A stretch of 64,000 bases of DNA, from positions 806,001 through 870,000 of the forward strand of contig JBCCTU010000002.1 of the NCBI GenBank assembly GCA_039198065.1, in the 5' to 3' direction. Both the position numbers and the translations under genes were made by a program. The DNA comes from CALHVX01 sp039198065 (GTDB lineage: Bacteria > Pseudomonadota > Gammaproteobacteria > Pseudomonadales > Azotimanducaceae). The notes beneath the pieces are model-generated. The model searched no databases, was not told the origin of the DNA, and saw only the letters and a program-made list of their open reading frames with translations. Below are positions 8,219 through 17,588 of the stretch, one piece after another (within the stretch, counting starts at the first letter, position 1; each line of letters starts with the position of its first letter).

Positions 8219-9622
8219 GTGGATCAAGACACCGCGGATCAAAGCACCGTGGAGCCTAGCGCCGCGGTGCCGAGCACCGCGGATCAAGGTGCTGCGGCAG
8301 CTAACCCCCTAGCGATCGATTGGATACAGCTCCAGGCCCAGGCCGAAGAGCTGCTCGCGCAGGTCGTACAGTGGGCCCAGAGTCCAGCGTTCTATGCTCA
8401 GGGGGCGCTGATTGCCGCTGCGTTGGTTGTTGCCTGGATTTTTGCGGGCGTGGTTTCGCGCACGCTCAGAGGTCGCCTCGCGCTGGCAGAGGGGGATGCT
8501 GAAGCCTCCGCGTTCAAACGCGGACTCACGCGCATTCTGCGGCTCGTTAGACCGGTGTTGAGTGTGTTTATGCTCGGTGTGGGCGTCGCTGTTGCCGACG
8601 CATCGCTCGGCCAGTCGGTCATCGTTCGACTCGCCCAGGGATTGTCCGTCGTCGCACTGATCTATGCGGCGACGAGGGCTTTCTTCGACTCACCGGCCGT
8701 TCATGGATTCGCGAAGTGGGTCGTTGTACCCATCGCGTTGCTGAACGTGTTTGGCGCACTGGATGACGTGACCGGCTACCTTGAGAGCATCCAGGTAAAC
8801 GTCGGCAACATTCAGTTTTCGCTCTACGCCATCGTTCGCGCCGCGATCTTTGGCGCGGTTTTGTTCTGGTTCGGTCGCCTCAGCAACGACAGCGGCAAGC
8901 AGTACATTCGCTCACGGGACACGCTTGAGATCGGCACCCGGGAAGTACTGGCAAAGCTCTTCGAGATCGGCCTGTTTGTACTCATCTTCCTCTTGATGCT
9001 GCAGATTATGGGCATCAACCTGACTACGCTGGCTGTCTTTGGCGGTGCCCTCGGTGTCGGGCTTGGCTTCGGTCTCCAGGCCATTGCGTCTAACTTCATC
9101 TCCGGGCTTATCATCCTCCTCGATCGATCCTTGACCGTCGGCGACTACATTGAGCTGGAGGACGGTCGCACCGGAACGATCCGTGCCCTGAACATGCGCT
9201 CAACGGTCCTTAAAACCTTCGACGGCAAAGACGTCGTTGTTCCCAACGAAACCTTCATCACGTCGAGCTTTACCAACTGGACCCACACCGATCCGAAGCA
9301 GCGCTACGATATTGAGCTGCAGGTGGCCTACAGCTCCGACCTGGAGGCCGTAGTCGCGCTGCTGCGTGAGGTCGTGGCAAGCCATCCCCAGGTACTGTCA
9401 GGAGACGCCATTCCGGAAGATGAGCGCCCGGACGCCGAGATCAGCGGCTTTGGCGACAACGGCGTCGATATCCTTATCGAGTACTGGATGGACGGGGTCG
9501 ATGACGGCCGAAACCGCGTCGGTGCAGATCTCAACATGATGATCTGGAAGGCGTTCAAAGAGGCGGGAGTCGAGTTTCCGTTCCCGCAACGGGAGGTGCG
9601 TCTTCTCAACCCGTCGCCTTAG
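8219..9622 (+). CDS. MscS-family mechanosensitive channel
   Basis: A protein of 467 residues starting at GTG, with TAGGAG 8 bases upstream. The N terminus is a short repetitive Ala/Ser/Asp/Gln stretch (to about residue 25). Several membrane helices follow (roughly 58-80, 103-123, 130-150, 155-175, 195-215, 240-262). The MscS core has a pore-lining helix rich in Gly and Ala (GGALGVGLGFGLQAIASNF), followed by the beta domain starting at LDRSLTVGDYIEL, where VPNETFITSSFTNWT lies downstream. Such channels release solutes on hypo-osmotic shock. It is larger than E. coli MscS (286 aa) because of extra N-terminal helices. Its 3' end overlaps the convergent kinase gene by 17 bases. Confidence 0.9.
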   Translation: MDQDTADQSTVEPSAAVPSTADQGAAAANPLAIDWIQLQAQAEELLAQVVQWAQSPAFYAQGALIAAALVVAWIFAGVVSRTLRGRLALAEGDAEASAFKRGLTRILRLVRPVLSVFMLGVGVAVADASLGQSVIVRLAQGLSVVALIYAATRAFFDSPAVHGFAKWVVVPIALLNVFGALDDVTGYLESIQVNVGNIQFSLYAIVRAAIFGAVLFWFGRLSNDSGKQYIRSRDTLEIGTREVLAKLFEIGLFVLIFLLMLQIMGINLTTLAVFGGALGVGLGFGLQAIASNFISGLIILLDRSLTVGDYIELEDGRTGTIRALNMRSTVLKTFDGKDVVVPNETFITSSFTNWTHTDPKQRYDIELQVAYSSDLEAVVALLREVVASHPQVLSGDAIPEDERPDAEISGFGDNGVDILIEYWMDGVDDGRNRVGADLNMMIWKAFKEAGVEFPFPQREVRLLNPSP

Positions 9623-12470
9623 CGTCACTGGTGCTGTGCCCAGCAAGAACCGTTTCAACCAGTGTGCGCAAGCGCTGACCGTCGATCGGTTTCGTCAGAT
9701 AGTCGTCCATGCCTGCTGCTAAGAAGCGCTCTCGATCTCCGGCCATTGCATGAGCCGTAAGTGCGACGATGGGTACTCGAGGTGAACCGGAACGGGCTTC
9801 CTCGTCGCGGATGGCACGCGTTGCCTCCGGGCCATCCATCTCCGGCATCGATACATCCATGAGGACCAGATCGATGCGTTCATCCTGCATCCGTTGCACC
9901 GCTTCGGTTCCGTCTACGGCTTCGATCACAGTGCATCCCAGTCGCTCTAACAGCTTGCGTGCAATCAGTCGGTTGACCCGGTTGTCGTCCGTTACCAGCA
10001 CTACCGGAGGGGTCTCCCATGGGACCTTGGCGTCCGGCCTCGAATCCCCACCGATCTCGGGTCTATCCTGCGGTGACCTGAGTTCTGCCAGTGTCGCGTA
10101 AAGCTGCGATCGGCGGATGGGGCGGCGCAGGATCACGGACTCGTCGGAACGACCCTCGCTCACCAGCGGGTCTGAATTTGTGATCAGTACCCTCGTGGTT
10201 TCTGAGGGCAGCTGTTCGAGCGTGGACGAGTCGGTAATCCAGACGAATGGCTCAACGCCTGCCGGAGGCCCGAGCACGGCCGTTGCGGCCTGAGTTTCCA
10301 GCGCCTCACGTAAACTGTGTGCCTCTCGCTCATTGGCCACCCATACGCCAATCTGCATGCCTTCAAACTGGGATCGGTGCTGAGGATCGTCAGCTACGAT
10401 GGGAAGCGGAGCCTCGGCATAGAAGGTCGAACCCTGCCCAACCGTCGAGTCCACGCCGACGTCGCCGCCCATGGCGTGAATCAATGACTGGCAGATTGAG
10501 AGGCCGAGACCGGTTCCGCCGTACTGCCGCGCGGTCGATGATTCGGCCTGGGTGAATCGATCGAACACCTGTTGCTGCGCGTCTTCTGCAATGCCGATAC
10601 CCGTATCGCGTACGGCGAAGCGGCACCAGACCTCATGCGCACGCCGCTCTGCGGTTACCCGCAGCTCCACTTCACCCGCAGCGGTGAACTTGATGGCATT
10701 GCTCATGAAGTTGATCAGAACCTGGCGCAACCTGTTGCTGTCGACCCGCACGCACGCGGGTACCTCGGTTGCAACGGAGACTATCAGTGCAAGGTCCTTT
10801 TCCCGGGCCCGGCCGTACATCAACGCCGCAACCTCCTCACACAGCGGTGCTAGTTCCGTGGCCACAGGATCCAACTCGAGCTTGCCTGCTTCAACCTTAG
10901 AAAAGTCAAGCACGTCGTTGATGATGCTCATCAACGCGCCGCCGGATCCCTCGATCGTTTGCACATAGCTGCGCTGTTCCCCGGACAAGCGAGTATTCGC
11001 GAGCAACTCAGCCATACCCAGCACGCCATTCATCGGGGTACGGATTTCGTGACTCATCGTGGCGAGAAAAGCCGATTTCGCGGTGCTTGCGGCAAGGGCC
11101 TCTTCTTTGGCTTCCGCAAGCCGAGCCGCCGTTCGACGCTGGAGGGCGAGCAAGGCCGCAAGCAACAGCGCCAGAAGCAAACCGGCAGCGATCGCCAGCC
11201 GCTGCTGCGCGACGAGTTCGCTCTGCATCGTGTTCTGCTGGTCGAGAAGTCGATTGCGTTCCCGAAGTACGTCCGACTCGCCGCTCGCGATGCGGCGCAA
11301 TTGGTCGACAACGGCATCGCGTTCGCCCTCGAGGTCTTGCAACTTGGATTGCAAATGCGCTTTCAGGCCGCGGTACGCGGTGTCTCGCTCGCCCTGTGCG
11401 AAGCGGACGTCGTACTCGAGCTCGGTGACCCGGTCGGCGTAGACGATGTCGTCTTCGAACCGTTCATTTCGCCGCAGCCGCTCGAGTCGTAGCTGGGCGT
11501 CGTCCAGGCGCCCTTCGCCGAAACTGAGGTCTGCCATGGCGAGTTCCCATTCCCAGGCACGTTCCGGGACGAGGGCAACGAAGTTACCTGCCTCCAGCAG
11601 GCAGCGTTTGCGAGTTCGCTGATCGCCGATCGCCCGCGTGATGTTCGCGCACAGCATACGAGCGTAATAGCTGGTTTGGCCGGCATTGTCCCGATCGGCA
11701 ATGCGGGTCAGCTTGCCCGTCAGCTCCAGAGCGAGATCGAGTTCGTTCGCCCGGAACAGGTTGAGGGACAGGTTGAAGAGCCAGCGGACCCCTTTGATCG
11801 GGTAGTTCGCGCGACGCAGTACATCGAGTTCATCGGCTATGGCCCGGACCATGCCTTGGGGGTCACCGTTGGTGCCGAGTACCAGCGCCTTCATCGCGTG
11901 GTGCAGGGCTTCGGCAGCCGGCGAATCTGCCCCCGCTCGAAGCTCCAGCTGTGCTTCGCGTATCGCGCTCAGCATCGCCCCCGTATTCTGCATCCGATAG
12001 AGCGGCAGAGCCCGGAGGCTGCCAAAGAGGATGCGATCCGAGCGCGCCAGCATACCGCCTTCCAGGGCGCGATCGAGTTGCAGGACGGCGTGATCAAAGC
12101 GTCCCTGAAACCACGCTTCGGCAAAGGGGCGAATCAAGCGCTCACGTTGGCTTGGAGGCAGACGGGTGCTGCGACGGGTTTCTACCAGAGCCCGGAACGC
12201 TCTCTCGAAGGCGCCGGGAACCTCCAACAGGATGGCGTCCAGCGCGCGATAGAGGTGGTAATCGAGGGCCTGGCGTGACTGTGTTGTGGCAGCCGCTTCC
12301 AGCGTTCGCCAGCGAGGGGTGTCCGGCAACGAAACGTAGGTTTCCAGTTCCGCAACGAGCGGCGGAATCTCATCGGCAAACCCCGCAATCGCAGGAAGCG
12401 GAGCGCTTGCGCTGCCCCAGAAGGCGACGATACTAATCAGCAACCGAGTTAGCGTTGAACTGCGCAGCAC
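9606..12470 (-). CDS. Hybrid sensor histidine kinase with TPR-like periplasmic sensor
   Basis: A 954-residue hybrid kinase. A signal-like N terminus (1-29) leads into a long helical-repeat (TPR-like) periplasmic region (about 30-370). A coiled coil (about 372-422) and one membrane helix (about 426-445) follow. Next are HisKA with the phospho-acceptor His474 in MSHEIRTPMNG, an HATPase domain (NAIKFT, DTGIGIAEDAQ, GGTGLGLSIC), a degenerate receiver-like stretch, and a receiver with DDNRVNR and the acceptor Asp872 in LVLMDVSMPEMDG. No Hpt domain and no adjacent response regulator are visible, so phosphate probably passes to a separate Hpt protein. The signal sensed is unknown; the neighbouring MscS gene may be coincidental. 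The region 12471-12737 upstream should hold its promoter; I see no gene there. Confidence 0.88.
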   Translation of the reverse strand: MLRSSTLTRLLISIVAFWGSASAPLPAIAGFADEIPPLVAELETYVSLPDTPRWRTLEAAATTQSRQALDYHLYRALDAILLEVPGAFERAFRALVETRRSTRLPPSQRERLIRPFAEAWFQGRFDHAVLQLDRALEGGMLARSDRILFGSLRALPLYRMQNTGAMLSAIREAQLELRAGADSPAAEALHHAMKALVLGTNGDPQGMVRAIADELDVLRRANYPIKGVRWLFNLSLNLFRANELDLALELTGKLTRIADRDNAGQTSYYARMLCANITRAIGDQRTRKRCLLEAGNFVALVPERAWEWELAMADLSFGEGRLDDAQLRLERLRRNERFEDDIVYADRVTELEYDVRFAQGERDTAYRGLKAHLQSKLQDLEGERDAVVDQLRRIASGESDVLRERNRLLDQQNTMQSELVAQQRLAIAAGLLLALLLAALLALQRRTAARLAEAKEEALAASTAKSAFLATMSHEIRTPMNGVLGMAELLANTRLSGEQRSYVQTIEGSGGALMSIINDVLDFSKVEAGKLELDPVATELAPLCEEVAALMYGRAREKDLALIVSVATEVPACVRVDSNRLRQVLINFMSNAIKFTAAGEVELRVTAERRAHEVWCRFAVRDTGIGIAEDAQQQVFDRFTQAESSTARQYGGTGLGLSICQSLIHAMGGDVGVDSTVGQGSTFYAEAPLPIVADDPQHRSQFEGMQIGVWVANEREAHSLREALETQAATAVLGPPAGVEPFVWITDSSTLEQLPSETTRVLITNSDPLVSEGRSDESVILRRPIRRSQLYATLAELRSPQDRPEIGGDSRPDAKVPWETPPVVLVTDDNRVNRLIARKLLERLGCTVIEAVDGTEAVQRMQDERIDLVLMDVSMPEMDGPEATRAIRDEEARSGSPRVPIVALTAHAMAGDRERFLAAGMDDYLTKPIDGQRLRTLVETVLAGHSTSDAKATG

Positions 12471-12737
12471 CTCAGGAGCCTCCGTCGGATGAGAACCGAG
12501 GACCGCGATCGTTCCTCTACGACATAAGTCTAGAAAACATGTCAGTGGTTGCCCGAGCGAAGGCGACGACCTGAGGACGGTCTCACTAATTCCAGATTGA
12601 TGTTCATTGGCCGCCGAGCTCAGAACGGTCTTCGATCACCCCTTGCGGAATCTGTGGCGTCGGATAGTTGACGTTTGCAGACCCGGGCCCACGCCGTCGG
12701 AGCTCTTGGGACTGCGCCTACTGCGCTAGAGGGAAAG

Positions 12738-12811
12738 TGGAGGCTGGGGTCGGAATCGAACCGGCGTACACGGAGTTGCAGTCCGCTGCATAACCACTCT
12801 GCCACCCAGCC
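12738..12811 (-). tRNA. cysT: tRNA-Cys (anticodon GCA)
   Basis: Read on the minus strand, the 74-base cloverleaf has acceptor arm GGCTGGG/CCCAGCC, anticodon loop CTGCAAC with anticodon GCA, and T-loop GGTTCGATTCC. It ends in discriminator U and an encoded CCA. U73 is an identity base of tRNA-Cys. It lies just downstream of pgsA, as in E. coli (pgsA-glyW-cysT-leuZ), but I see no glyW or leuZ beside it. Confidence 0.95.
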
Positions 12812-12825
12812 GAGGGGCCGCTAGT

Positions 12826-13401
12826 CTAGCGGTCTTGTTGAATCGGTGCCATGCCTTCACGCAGCGTCGGCCATGCCGCCCGCAGGTACAGAATCATTGA
12901 CCAAAGGGTTAGCGCAGCCGCAACGTAGAGCAGGCCGTAGCCACTCCAGACCCAGGGCGTCAGAGGAACGGCCGGCGTTGCCAGCAAGAGAATGAGCGCC
13001 ACCATTTGGACCGTCGTCTTCACCTTTCCAAGAAGGCTCACCTCGACGAGACCGCGGCGGTTGAGTTCTGCCATCCATGCGCGCAGCGAAGAGATTACGA
13101 TCTCCCGCCCGACGATAACGAGGCCCGGAAGCGTCAGCAGCGGTGAGGCGTGGGATCCGATGAGCATCACCAGCGCGGTCACGACGATTATTTTGTCCGC
13201 AACGGGGTCGAGAAACGCGCCGAACCGGGTCATCTGATTGAGACTTCGGGCCAGGTAGCCATCGAGCCAATCCGTAGCTGCAGCGACCGCGAACAGCGAC
13301 GCGGCAGCGAGGTTTGCACCCGCCCAGGGCGCGTAGTACACACAGACGAACAGCGGCACGAGCAGAATACGTATCAGCGTTATCAGGTTCGGAACGTTCA
13401 C
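12826..13401 (-). CDS. pgsA: CDP-diacylglycerol-glycerol-3-phosphate 3-phosphatidyltransferase
   Basis: A 191-residue integral membrane enzyme that makes phosphatidylglycerol phosphate, the committed step to PG and cardiolipin. It carries the CDP-alcohol phosphotransferase signature: DWLDGYLAR at about 44-52, then GAFLDPVADK at about 61-70, matching DGxxAR(x8)GxxxDxxxD. About five hydrophobic helices are visible. Length matches the family (about 180-190). It lies 76 bases downstream of uvrC on the same strand and just before tRNA-Cys, as in E. coli. Confidence 0.95.
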   Translation of the reverse strand: MNVPNLITLIRILLVPLFVCVYYAPWAGANLAAASLFAVAAATDWLDGYLARSLNQMTRFGAFLDPVADKIIVVTALVMLIGSHASPLLTLPGLVIVGREIVISSLRAWMAELNRRGLVEVSLLGKVKTTVQMVALILLLATPAVPLTPWVWSGYGLLYVAAALTLWSMILYLRAAWPTLREGMAPIQQDR

Positions 13402-13476
13402 GCGCGCAGTCTAGCCGGAACGGGGTTCCAGCGTCGTCGACTCCGGTCGCGGCCCCGGGCTTCTTTGCCGAGCGCC

Positions 13477-15327
13477 CTATTCCGCATGCAGTGAGCCATA
13501 GATCTCGTCGGCAAGTTTCTGGTTGATGCCGGAAACCTTAGCGATTTCTTCCCGGCTTGCTCCTTTGAGCCCCTTCAAGCCGCCAAAATGTGTCAACAGT
13601 TCGCGCTTGCGCTTGGGTCCGACGCCGGGAATGTCGTCCAGCTCCGACGCGGCTCGGCGCTTTGCGCGGCGGCTGCGGTGCCCGGTAATTGCAAACCGGT
13701 GCGCTTCGTCCCGAATGTGCTGCACCAGCTCCCGGGCTCCGCCCGCTGGTAACGCCAGCTCCCCCTCAGGTGTGTAGTAGAGCTCCATGGTCGCCTTACG
13801 CGTTGGCCCTTTCGCCACCCCAAGCAGTGCGACCTCATCGATCTGGAGTTCCGCCAGCACCAGAGAGGCCTGTGCCAACTGGCCCTTCCCCCCGTCGATG
13901 ACGAGCACATCGGGGAACTTGCCCTCCCCTTGTTTGAGGCGGGTGTAACGCCGGCGCAGCGCCTGCTCCATGGCGCCGTAGTCGTCGCCACCGGTCACGC
14001 CTTCAATGTTGAACCGGCGGTAGTCCGAGTTCACGGGCCCTTCCTGATCGAAAACCACGCACGAAGCGACCGTTGCCTCCCCCATGGTGTGGCTGATGTC
14101 GAAGCACTCCATCCGTTCCGGCATGTCGTCGAGACGCATCGCCTCCTGTAATGCAACAAAGCGGGAAAAGACGTTTCGTTTGTCTGCCTGGTACGCGGCA
14201 AGACTGTGCGTCGCGTTTTCCAGCGCCATGCGCTGCCAGCGCGCGCGCTGGCCACGCACCTGGGCTGCGAACTCGACCTTGTGGCCGAGCCGGTCCTGCA
14301 GGGCCGCTGCCAGCGTAGGGGCATCGGGCAGCACGTGGGACGTAATCACTGAGCGTGGCCAGTCGCGTTGCGCGCCACCGAAGTAGTACTGGCCGAGAAA
14401 CGCCGCGAGCAGCTCGTCCGGGGCCAGATCGAGTTCGTTTTTCGGATACCAGGTCCGTTGACCGAGTATGCGGCCGGCGCGCAGGAACAGCGCCTGCACG
14501 CAGGTTGCGCCACTGCTCTGGGCCAGCGCAAACACGTCGACATCGCCGACGTCCGCATGGACGTACTGGGCTTCCTGAACTTTGCGCAGCTGGGCAATCT
14601 GATCCCGATACTTCGCGGCGCGTTCAAAATCGAGCGCCTCTGCAGCAGCTTCCATGCGTTCCTTGAAGGTGTCCTGAACCGCCTGATCCCGGCCCTCCAA
14701 GAACATCACCGCAAGCTCGACGTCTGCGCGATAGTCCTCGGGTTCAACGAAGCCGACGCAGGGCGCGCTGCAGCGCTGAATCTGATATTGCAAGCAGGGT
14801 CTTGACCGATTGCGAAAGTAGGCGTTGTCGCACTGACGAATGAGAAACAGTTTTTGCAGCACGTTGAGGCTGCGCCGGACTGAACTTGCGGACGGGTACG
14901 GGCCGAAATAGCGGCCTTTGCGCCGTTTGCTGCCCCGATGAAATGCCAGCCGCGGGTAGTCGTCCTCGGTTAGGTGAATGAACGGATAGGACTTATCGTC
15001 CCGCAAGGTGACGTTGTAGGGGGGTCGTTCCTGTTTGATCAGGCTTTGTTCGAGCAGCAGCGCCTCGGTCTCGCTGCCGGTTATGGTCACTTCGATGCGC
15101 GCGATTTTTGCGACCATGGCCATGGTTTTGGTGGCAAGGCCGGAAGCCCGGAAATAGCTCGATACACGATTGCGAAGATTTCGGGCTTTGCCGACGTAGA
15201 GAATGGTTTCGTCCGCACCGATCATGCGATAGACGCCCGGTTTGCGGCTCAGGGTCGGTAGAAAGACCTCGGGGTCAAAAGGCGGCGCGGCTGATTGTTG
15301 ACCGGGTTTGCTGGTGGGCTCGTTCAC
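13477..15327 (-). CDS. uvrC: UvrC, excinuclease ABC subunit C
   Basis: This 616-residue nuclease makes both incisions in nucleotide excision repair after UvrB loads on damage. From the N terminus there is a GIY-YIG domain (GVYRMIGADETILYVGKARN, about 31-50), a Cys-containing region (RPCLQYQIQRCSAPC, about 176-190), a UVR motif for UvrB binding (about 218-240), the RNase H-like C-terminal nuclease (ECFDISHTMGE, VIDGGKGQL) and terminal helix-hairpin-helix motifs (DIPGVGPKRKRELLTHFG). About 20 residues precede the GIY-YIG domain. In E. coli it lies directly downstream of uvrY; here two genes intervene. Confidence 0.96.
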   Translation of the reverse strand: MNEPTSKPGQQSAAPPFDPEVFLPTLSRKPGVYRMIGADETILYVGKARNLRNRVSSYFRASGLATKTMAMVAKIARIEVTITGSETEALLLEQSLIKQERPPYNVTLRDDKSYPFIHLTEDDYPRLAFHRGSKRRKGRYFGPYPSASSVRRSLNVLQKLFLIRQCDNAYFRNRSRPCLQYQIQRCSAPCVGFVEPEDYRADVELAVMFLEGRDQAVQDTFKERMEAAAEALDFERAAKYRDQIAQLRKVQEAQYVHADVGDVDVFALAQSSGATCVQALFLRAGRILGQRTWYPKNELDLAPDELLAAFLGQYYFGGAQRDWPRSVITSHVLPDAPTLAAALQDRLGHKVEFAAQVRGQRARWQRMALENATHSLAAYQADKRNVFSRFVALQEAMRLDDMPERMECFDISHTMGEATVASCVVFDQEGPVNSDYRRFNIEGVTGGDDYGAMEQALRRRYTRLKQGEGKFPDVLVIDGGKGQLAQASLVLAELQIDEVALLGVAKGPTRKATMELYYTPEGELALPAGGARELVQHIRDEAHRFAITGHRSRRAKRRAASELDDIPGVGPKRKRELLTHFGGLKGLKGASREEIAKVSGINQKLADEIYGSLHAE

Positions 15328-15406
15328 GACACCAGTATACGACCATGAGCCAGGCGATTAGCATACGCGCGCGATAGGGGTAGTCAGTACGACTGGAGAC
15401 CGGCGG

Positions 15407-16120
15407 ATGGGAAAGGATCGATCGCTCGCCGAGCGTTTGCACAAGAAGCGCTTTCGCCGCAACCGCGGCAGCGTGCGGCTGCGATCGCTCATGGCGAGAA
15501 CGGCGCTCAGCGGTCGTTTCCGCGAGCCGAAGCTCAAAGCGCAGCTCAAGGGTGGGCGCTACGCGCTGCTGGGACGGATTCCCAAACACGCGGTGGGTGT
15601 CGAAGTCGGGGTATGGAAAGGAAAATTCTCCCGGCATCTCGTTGAGCAAACAGCGCCGCGGCAACTGCACCTAGTTGATCCCTGGCAAGTGCCCGATGCT
15701 GACAGCGGTAAGGTGGTGGTTCCCGTTTCCGACGATGGGCGCATCGCGGGCGTCGAAGGCAGCACAGTCTCAGGCCAGTCGGACATCGATCGAGTCTACG
15801 AAGATGTCTGCGAGCGCTTCGGTTCGCTGCCGAACGTGACGATTCATCGGATGACCTCGCTGCAGGCGGCGCCGCTCTTTGCTGATCGCAGCGTCGATTG
15901 GGTGTACATCGACGGTTCGCACTACACCGAAGACGTGCTCGACGATCTTCGCTCCTGGCACCCGAAGCTCCGCCCCGGTGGCTTGCTGATGGGCGACGAC
16001 TACTACTGGCGCGATCCGGACCGCAGTTACACGGTCAAACGCGCCGTCGATGCGTTCATTGAGCAGGTCCGGCCCGTGCGTTGGGTGGTGTTCCGCGGAC
16101 AGTTTTTGCTTGAGCTCTAG
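15407..16120 (+). CDS. Class I SAM-dependent methyltransferase (Methyltransf_24-like)
   Basis: A 237-residue protein with a basic N terminus (about 1-35) and a Rossmann methyltransferase core. The SAM motif appears as GVEVGVWKGKFSRHL (about 64-78), with QLHLVDPW as the strand-2 acidic loop and VDWVYIDGSHYTEDVLDDL as motif III. The IDGSH segment is typical of Methyltransf_24 and macrocin-O-methyltransferase-like enzymes, which often modify sugars or small molecules. Substrate unknown. The gene is on the opposite strand to uvrC and UDG, and its last 65 bases overlap the convergent glycosylase gene. It breaks the uvrY-uvrC neighbourhood, so it may be a later insertion. Confidence 0.8.
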   Translation: MGKDRSLAERLHKKRFRRNRGSVRLRSLMARTALSGRFREPKLKAQLKGGRYALLGRIPKHAVGVEVGVWKGKFSRHLVEQTAPRQLHLVDPWQVPDADSGKVVVPVSDDGRIAGVEGSTVSGQSDIDRVYEDVCERFGSLPNVTIHRMTSLQAAPLFADRSVDWVYIDGSHYTEDVLDDLRSWHPKLRPGGLLMGDDYYWRDPDRSYTVKRAVDAFIEQVRPVRWVVFRGQFLLEL

Positions 16121-16805
16121 CAGACGGTGAGCACCGCAGACGCTCCGCTAAACCCAGGAACAGGCCGTTCAGCTGATCCTGAGTGAGGCGACCCGTATTG
16201 AGGTTCTGGCGGCTTGGGTGAAACGACGACTCGAACCAGAGGTTCGGCGCGACCCAGCCCCCGCGCCCGTGTTCAAAGGGCGGCACCGGCGACTTCGAAG
16301 AAACTGGCGCAGTTCCAGCTCCCGCCAGCAGTAACTCAAGGCTTCGCCGCGTCGCGTCATAGGCAAACCGACCCAGACACAGCAGGGCCCGGGGTCGGCG
16401 GCAGCTGGGGTTCCAGAGACTCTCCAGCTCGTCGGTTAGATACGGTTGGCAGGCATCGCGCTCTACCAAGGTGGGCTGGTTTCCCGGTGGCCAGCACTTG
16501 ACCGCATTGGTTAAGCGCGTGTCGATGAGCCGTGCCTGGAAAGGATCGGCCGAGGTCGCAAATCCGGCACGCTCAAGGGCAGTAAAGAGCGTCTTACCAC
16601 TGCTATCCCCGGCAAACACGAGCCCTGTACGGTTGGCTCCTTTGCGGCCGGGCGCAAGGCCCACCACCAGTAGGCGAGCGGTCCTCGGGCCGCGGGGTCC
16701 AATGGGTTGCGCCACATGATTCGGACACCTTTGGCGATCAGCAGCGAGGGCTGCGCTCAGGCGCGGGCAGCGGTCGCACTCGAAGGCGTAACGACGTGTC
16801 TTCAT
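16056..16805 (-). CDS. Uracil-DNA glycosylase, family 5 (UDGb)-like, iron-sulfur type
   Basis: A 249-residue glycosylase for removing uracil or deaminated bases from DNA. Motif A is GLAPGRKGANRTGLVFAGD (49-67), the UDGb form that lacks the polar catalytic residue of family 4. The C-terminal motif is SFHPSRQNLNTGRLT, as in UDGb. Cys10, Cys13, Cys104 (NAVKCWPPGNQP) and Cys119 (DACQPYL) are placed to bind a [4Fe-4S] cluster. It shares 65 bases with the convergent methyltransferase. The last 25 or so residues are low-complexity Ala/Arg/Pro and may be dispensable. It lies between uvrC and uvrY, a repair-rich setting. Confidence 0.87.
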   Translation of the reverse strand: MKTRRYAFECDRCPRLSAALAADRQRCPNHVAQPIGPRGPRTARLLVVGLAPGRKGANRTGLVFAGDSSGKTLFTALERAGFATSADPFQARLIDTRLTNAVKCWPPGNQPTLVERDACQPYLTDELESLWNPSCRRPRALLCLGRFAYDATRRSLELLLAGAGTAPVSSKSPVPPFEHGRGGWVAPNLWFESSFHPSRQNLNTGRLTQDQLNGLFLGLAERLRCSPSARAQAKTVRGTPPNARAGPAQ

Positions 16806-16852
16806 GCGCGCGCATGCTAAGCGAGTTGGCGCACCCCAACCAGCACGGTGAC

Positions 16853-17515
16853 TCAGGCGGGCAATAGGCGCGGCTGCCCGCCCGTCGTGATCATGCCGTG
16901 CCGGACCGCCATGAGTGCTAGCTCCACATCACTGGATACATTGAGCTTCTCGAAGATGCGATAGCGATAACTGTTCACGGTCTTCGGCGAGAGGTGAAGA
17001 TCGCTCGATATCTCGCCGACCTTTTGGCAGTTGACGACCATTAGCATGATCTGCAGTTCTCGACCGCTCAACAGATCGAAGGGACACTCCGGGCTGTTCT
17101 CGAAGGATCGCAGCGCCAGCTGATCGGCGATTTCTCGGGAAAGATAGCGCTTGGCGACGAAGGTTTTCTTAATCGCCGCGAGCAGTTCATCCGGCGGTAT
17201 GCTCTTGGAAACGTAACCGGTCGCCCCGGCTCGTAGTGCCTGAGCTGGAAACGGGGCCTCCGTACAGCCACTGACCATGAGGACTTTGATGTCGAGCTTC
17301 AGGGCGACGATGCGACGACAGGCCTCGAGTCCACCGATACCTGGCATAAACAGATCCATGAGAACGACGTTTGGCCGGAGCTCCCGGGCCAGGTTTACGG
17401 CCCCCTCACCGGTGTCGGCTTCTCCAACGAGCGTGATTGATGGCACCTCGGCAAGCATGCGGCTCAAACCCGCTCGAAACAGACGGTGGTCATCTACTAG
17501 CAGTACGCGAATCAT
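16853..17515 (-). CDS. uvrY: GacA/UvrY-type response regulator
   Basis: A 220-residue regulator with a receiver domain (DDH at 8-10, phospho-acceptor Asp54 in VLMDLFMPGIGG, Lys104 in YVSKS) and a LuxR-type helix-turn-helix (about 145-210). The C-terminal segment LSPKTVNSYRYRIFEKLNVS is nearly diagnostic for GacA/UvrY. In known systems GacS/BarA phosphorylates it and it activates small RNAs of the Csr/Rsm pathway. Position upstream of uvrC and pgsA matches the conserved order. Its partner kinase is not adjacent; the two kinases in the window are candidates but nothing links them. Confidence 0.9.
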   Translation of the reverse strand: MIRVLLVDDHRLFRAGLSRMLAEVPSITLVGEADTGEGAVNLARELRPNVVLMDLFMPGIGGLEACRRIVALKLDIKVLMVSGCTEAPFPAQALRAGATGYVSKSIPPDELLAAIKKTFVAKRYLSREIADQLALRSFENSPECPFDLLSGRELQIMLMVVNCQKVGEISSDLHLSPKTVNSYRYRIFEKLNVSSDVELALMAVRHGMITTGGQPRLLPA

Positions 17516-17588
17516 ATCCTTTCCTCCGCTGATTCAGACTGGACATCGAGCGTAGGAGCAATGAAACGTCAAGGACAATGCACGCGCG

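Noticed and set aside
9750..11700. Several open frames of 90-180 residues on the plus strand
   Set aside because: They are shadows of the hybrid kinase gene on the minus strand, whose domains are clear.
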